From the NCBI GenBank assembly GCA_949751835.1, contig CATKHK010000002.1, positions 62,001 through 126,000 on the forward strand: a stretch of 64,000 nt of DNA, written 5' to 3'. This document shows, one piece after another, positions 60,004 through 64,000 of this stretch (positions are counted from its first letter, which is position 1; the number at the start of each line of letters is the position of its first letter). The DNA comes from Blepharisma japonicum (Eukaryota; Ciliophora; Heterotrichea; Heterotrichida; Blepharismidae). A program made the translations under genes and the position numbers. Under the pieces are notes generated by a model. It was not told where the DNA came from and ran no database searches. It saw nothing but the letters and a program-made list of their open reading frames with translations.

Positions 60004-61092
60004 TTAATTTCTAGTATGGACGAATTCGGAGTCAGACATGAGATTTAAGCCTAAAATGCTTGTCTCTGTATTATTTTCGGACACAAATGGCGATCTTTTT
60101 CTACACTCTTTGTGTTGTTCGATTAATCTACTGCTATTCACATTTTGTTCAGCAGTAAATTCATAAGAGGAATCTGATATTGATTGCCTTTCTGAAGGAC
60201 TATTATCGATCACAGAAAGTGAGTTTGGTGGGTGTAAATTGGCGCCCTCTCTGTTTATTTCTGATTCTACAGGGTCATTTTCTAATACATCTTGAAAAGG
60301 ATCAAGACTCCATGTAATTCCATCTCCTACAGGTTTTCCAGATTTCCCGTAATAAGGTACAATCCAAAGCCAAGGATTTCTCCCAAAGACTTGTAGTCAA
60401 TTTCTAACTAATTTTAAGTCATAATTCCTAGTCACAGCTATATAGCCTAAGTATTCCCTCATTGTAGAGTTTATCATCACAAGTTTTACCTTAAATATTA
60501 TAAAGGAAGTCAAAAAAATGCAAAGCAGTCATAAAGATATATAAACTCCTATATAAAGCAAATGAGGATGCGAGTTAACCCAATTTTCGCTTGACTTTAA
60601 TAGTTTGACAGATGAAAAAAACGTTGGGGTCATAAACAGAATAACATAACAAGCACAGAGCACCATATATAAAAGCAGTAAAAGGCTAAGCTTGAGGTTA
60701 TAAAAGCCTATACAGTTGTTTATTCATGGGCAGTGGTGATTCAAATTTAGGACACATCGATTGCAGACATAACAATGATAGCATCTTTCAGGCTTAAAAA
60801 CATGACAAATCCAGCAATATCTTTGTCCTATGGCTTCAGAGTCTCCCACGTAAAATCTCTAAATAAAATATACCCAGTACGGAGGCACTCTTCCTGGCTC
60901 CGAAAACATGAGGTGAAAAAAGCTCCATAGAAGCATGAAAAAGATGAGATGAAAGCCAATCAGAATTCCTTTGTTAGAAGGGTACTGAGGGAGATAGAGC
61001 TCGATCACAAATGTATAATAAATCGTAGCGATGATAGCAAATTGCACGAGAATGAGGACTCTACACCAAAGTATACCATAATCAATAGGCAT
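60004..61092 (-). CDS. DHHC-family paralogue with NHHC active site (array copy 3)
   Basis: A full-length frame of 357 aa once the 15-nt intron (60859-60873, gtatattttatttag) is removed; I traced it codon by codon without a TAA or TAG. Four hydrophobic segments, Cys-rich domain and the [19 protein letters not shown] segment are kept. Changes from copy 1: DHHC to NHHC, RCHHC to RCYHC in a zinc-binding cluster, and loss of the post-TM TTIE motif. The catalytic Cys remains, but Asp, needed to activate the His, does not, and one zinc ligand is gone, so activity is doubtful. It may be a drifting paralogue still expressed or a young pseudogene with no break yet. Confidence 0.75.
60859..60873 (-). 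other. 15-nt intron in DHHC copy 3
   Basis: gtatattttatttag on the minus strand, GT...AG, ending in an in-frame TAG, at the same codon boundary as in copy 1. Confidence 0.85.
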
Positions 61093-61298
61093 TTTTATAT
61101 GAGTTTGAATAATTTGATTTAATTTTAGTATAAAAAATATTATAGAGAGATACGAGAGTATTCTAAATTTTAGATATAATGGATTTTTCATAAGAATTCG
61201 GTTGGACTTTTGTGTGATTAATGAAAAGAATCAATAGTAGCATGTGCAATTACTTATAAAGTTTTTGATAAATACTATTGAGGAATTAGCTATCCATA

Positions 61299-62289
61299 TT
61301 AATTTCGAAGACTAACGTATTTGGAGTCAGACATGAGATTTAAGCTCAAAATGCTTTTCTCTGTATTATTTTCGGATACAAATGGCGATCTCGTTATGCG
61401 TTCTTTGTGTTGTTCGATAAATCTACTGATATTCAAATTTTGTTCAGCAGTAAATTCATAAGAGTAATCTAATAATAATGGCCTTTCTGAAGGATTATGA
61501 TCGACCACAGAAAGTGAGTTTGGTGGGTGTAGATCGGCGCCCTCTCTATTTGTTTCTGGCTCCACAGGGTCATTTTTCAAAACATCTTGAAAGTGATCAA
61601 GACTCCATGTAACTCCATCTCCAACAGGTTTTCCAGATTTCCCATAATAAGGTACAATCCAAAGCCAAGGATTTCTCCCAAACACTTGTAGTCAATTTCT
61701 AACTCATTTTAAGTCATAATTCTTAGTCTCAGTTATATCACAAAAATATATAAACTCCTATATAAAGCAAATGAGGATGCAAGTTAACCCATATTTCGCT
61801 TGACGTTAATAGTTTGACCGATGAAAAAATTGTTGGGGTCATAAACAGAATAACATAAGAAGCAGAGAGCAGCGTATAAAAAAGATGTAAAAGGTTAAGC
61901 TTGAGGTTATAAAAGCCTACACAGTTGTTTATTCATGGGCAGTGATCATCCATATTTAGGACACATCGATTGCAGACTAGACAATGATAGCATCTTTCAG
62001 GCTGAAAAACATAACAAATCGAGCAATAACTTTTTCGTGTTACTTTAGAATCTCCCATGTAAAATCTCTAAATAAAACATACCCAATACGGAGGCACTCT
62101 TCCTGGGTCTGAAAATATGATGTGAAAAAGACTCCATAAAAGCATAAAAAAGATGAGATGAAAGCCAATCAGAATTCCTTTTGAAGAAGGGTATTGAGGG
62201 AGATAGAGCTCGATCACAAACGCATAATAAATCAGAGCGATACAAGCAAAATGCAGGAAAATAAAAATTCTTCCTCGATTAATAGGCAT
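61299..62289 (-). pseudogene. DHHC array copy 4, broken by an internal deletion
   Basis: The 5' part is open: ATG, TM1-TM2, 15-nt intron 62068-62082, Cys-rich domain with DDHC at the active site, TM3. After TM4 (VYIFLW) about 100 bp present in the other copies are missing near 61735, and the frame shifts, so translation would stop within a few codons. The downstream tail (61299-61685) is open in another frame. RCHHC is RCYHC. The C-terminal region and tail are lost, so it is a probable pseudogene or encodes a truncated protein. Confidence 0.82.
62068..62082 (-). other. 15-nt intron in DHHC copy 4
   Basis: gtatgttttatttag on the minus strand, GT...AG with in-frame TAG, at the shared site, still intact although the gene is broken downstream. 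Confidence 0.8.
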
Positions 62290-62743
62290 TTTATATGAGT
62301 TTTGCATAATTTGATTTAATTTTAGAATAAAAATATTATAGAAAGATATAAGAGTATTGTTAAATTTTAGATATAAAGAATTTTAATAGGGAATTCGGTT
62401 GGACATTGGTTATGAAAATCATCAATAGTAGCATGTGCAATTACTTATAAAGTTTTTGATAAATATTATTGAGGAATTAGCTAAGAATTGAAAATGATGT
62501 ACATTACGGTTGCAATGACAATACGGATTAAAGAAAAAATTAATAAAAATATTATACATAAATTGAGAAATAGTCTTTTTAAATATTGAAAATATCTCCA
62601 GTTATAAATTTTTAAATGCTCCTTTAGCTTAATAAATTGAGATATATTCTTTTAATTATTGAAAATATCTCCAATCATACGTTACAATTGGAAACTTGCT
62701 AAGCTATTATATATCATTATCCCTTTCCTAGGGAGTATCCATA

Positions 62744-63820
62744 TTAATTTCTAGGATGGACGAATTCGGAGTCAGACATGAGATTTAAGCTCAAAATACT
62801 TGTCTCTGTATTATTTTCGGATACAAATGGCGATCTCGTTGTACGTTCTTTGTGTTGTTCGATAAATCTGCTGATATTCACATTTTGTTCAGCAGTAAAT
62901 TCATAAGAGGAATCTAATAATAATGGCCTTTCTGGAAGACTATTATCGACAACAGAAAGTAAGTTTGGTGGGTGTAAATTGGCACCATCTCTATTTGTTT
63001 CTGACTCCACAGAGTCATTTTCTAATACATCTTGAAAATGATCAAGACTCCATGTAACTCCATCTCCTACAGGTTTTCCAGATTTCCCATAATAAGGTAC
63101 AATCCAAAGCCAAGGATTTCTCCCAAACACTTGTAGTCAATTTCTAACTCATTTTAAGTCATAATTCCCAGTCGCAGCTATAGAGGCTAAGTTGTCCCTT
63201 ATCGTCGAATTTATCATCACAAGTTTTACCTTAAATATTATAAAGGGAGTCAATATAATGCAAAGCAGTCACAAAAATATATAAACTCCTGTATAAAGTA
63301 AATGAGGATGCAAGTTAACCCATATTTTGCTTGACGTTAATAGTTTGACAGATGAAAAAAACGTTGGGGTCATAAACAGAATAACATAGCAAGCACAGAG
63401 CAGCATATAAAAAAGCAGTAAAAGGTTAAGCTTGAGGTTATAAAAGCCTATACAGTTGTTTATTCATGGTCAGTGGTGATTCAAATTTAGGACACATCGA
63501 TTGCAGATTGAACAATGATGGCATCTTTCAGGCACAAAAACATAACAAATCCGGCAATATCTTTTTCGTTTGACTTCAGAATCTCCCATGTAAAATCTCT
63601 AAATAAAAAATACCCAGTACGGAGGCACTCTTCCTGGATCTGAAAATATGAGATGCAAAAGGCTCCATAGAAACATGAAAAAGATGAGATGAAAACCAAT
63701 CAGAATTCCTTTTTTAGAAGGGTACTGAGGGAGATAGAGTTCGATCACAAATGTATAATAAATCATAACGATAAAAGCAAATTGCAGGAGAATGAGGATT
63801 CTTCCTAATTTAATAGGCAT
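62744..63820 (-). CDS. DHHC-family paralogue with NHHW active site (array copy 5)
   Basis: A 353-aa frame after removal of the 15-nt intron 63599-63613, checked triplet by triplet with no TAA or TAG. The Cys-rich domain is otherwise recognisable (ERCHHCSICNRC then PWINNCIGFYN), but the active site reads NHHW: the catalytic Cys codon TGC has become TGA, which this code reads as Trp. It cannot form the acyl-enzyme intermediate. The TTIE motif is also gone, while [19 protein letters not shown] and the tail are kept. It is either a non-catalytic relative that might still bind substrates or zinc, or a pseudogene not yet interrupted. In a standard-code reading it would look like a nonsense mutation. 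Confidence 0.75.
63599..63613 (-). other. 15-nt intron in DHHC copy 5
   Basis: gtattttttatttag on the minus strand, identical to the intron of copy 1 and at the same place. Confidence 0.85.
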
Positions 63821-64000
63821 TTTATATTAGTATTGAATAATTTGATTTAATTTTAGTATAAAAAATATTATAGAAAGATACGAGAGTATTGTTAAATTTT
63901 AGATATAATGGATTTTAATAGAGAATTCGGTTGGACATTGATTATGAAAATCATCAATAGCAGCACAGTGCAATTACTTATAACAGTTTTTGATAAATAC

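Larger units (their letters stand above)
57332..64000 (-). repeat. Tandem array of at least five DHHC-gene copies
   Basis: Same-strand copies start at 58459, 59566, 61092, 62289 and 63820, with spacing 1.1-1.5 kb. The repeated unit includes upstream DNA: each start is preceded by a similar block (ttttagtataaaaaatatta, agatataatggattt, aattacttataa) and the block before the last copy runs off the window end, so another unit may follow. The inter-copy gaps 58460-59061, 59567-60003 and 62290-62743 hold only this flank and AT-rich DNA. At the DHHC position the copies read DHHC, NYYC, NHHC, DDHC and NHHW. Confidence 0.93.

Noticed and set aside
61660-61760. A short intron that would rescue DHHC copy 4
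   Set aside because: The only GT...AG candidate near the deletion is 14 nt, not 15-16, and about 100 bp of conserved coding sequence would still be missing.
1-64000. Telomere repeats, CRISPR arrays, viral or retroelement genes, transposases
   Set aside because: None seen: no terminal repeat tracts, no regularly spaced repeats with unique spacers, and no reverse transcriptase, integrase, capsid or transposase motif in any frame I read.

Overview
The window looks like somatic (macronuclear) DNA of a heterotrich ciliate, most likely Blepharisma or a close relative. Three things in the sequence support this. (1) TGA is read through as tryptophan in nearly every gene: conserved proteins (dynein, RuvX, BEACH, RING, LSG1, Rab, DHHC) continue in the same frame across TGA at positions where Trp fits the family, and genes end only in TAA or TAG. 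(2) The introns I could find are exactly 15 nt, GT...AG, each carrying an in-frame TAG. (3) Genes are packed very tightly (4 to 100 bp apart) in AT-rich DNA. UGA=Trp plus 15-nt introns is the known Blepharisma combination; Stentor has the short introns but the standard code. All gene spans below were rebuilt with TGA=Trp. With the standard code most genes appear split into several pieces.

Layout. 1-11.2 kb: 3' part of a DNAH2-like inner-arm dynein heavy chain (+), tail to tail (4 bp) with a RuvX/YqgF-like nuclease (-). 11.8-18.4 kb: a 2,199-aa BEACH/WD40 protein (-). 18.6-24 kb: a degenerate Rab-like GTPase, a theta-like GST, C2H2-like, RING and CCCH zinc-finger proteins, and a partial relic of the C2H2-like gene. 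24.3-27 kb: a B-box-containing Cys-rich gene whose 3' half and flank are duplicated and decayed downstream. 27-40.4 kb: an SOS1/SLC9C-like Na+/H+ exchanger and a 3,447-aa EF-hand/beta-propeller/pseudokinase/ARM protein (-). 40.5-44.9 kb: a spliced EF-hand protein, a basic SHIPPO-motif protein, a Rab5-like GTPase and the ribosome-export GTPase LSG1. 45-52.3 kb: two tandem TPR+IQ paralogues. 52.7-57.2 kb: an LRR protein, a PP2C phosphatase, a ubiquitin-like-fold candidate and a coiled-coil protein. 57.3-64 kb: a tandem array of at least five DHHC palmitoyltransferase copies. One is canonical, two are open reading frames with altered active sites (NHHC, NHHW) and two are broken. A GC-rich 18-bp perfect hairpin is inserted in this array.

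Functionally the window mixes ciliary or calcium-related genes (dynein, EF-hand proteins, SHIPPO-motif protein, exchanger with a cyclic-nucleotide-binding-like domain) with housekeeping and trafficking genes (LSG1, Rab, BEACH, PP2C, DHHC). There is no operon logic. Neighbours often share short divergent promoters or run tail to tail. I saw no tRNA, rRNA, CRISPR array, telomere repeat or recognisable transposase or viral gene. The most notable items are the DHHC array with its drifting active site, the giant pseudokinase fusion, and the GTPase that has lost its G3 motif.
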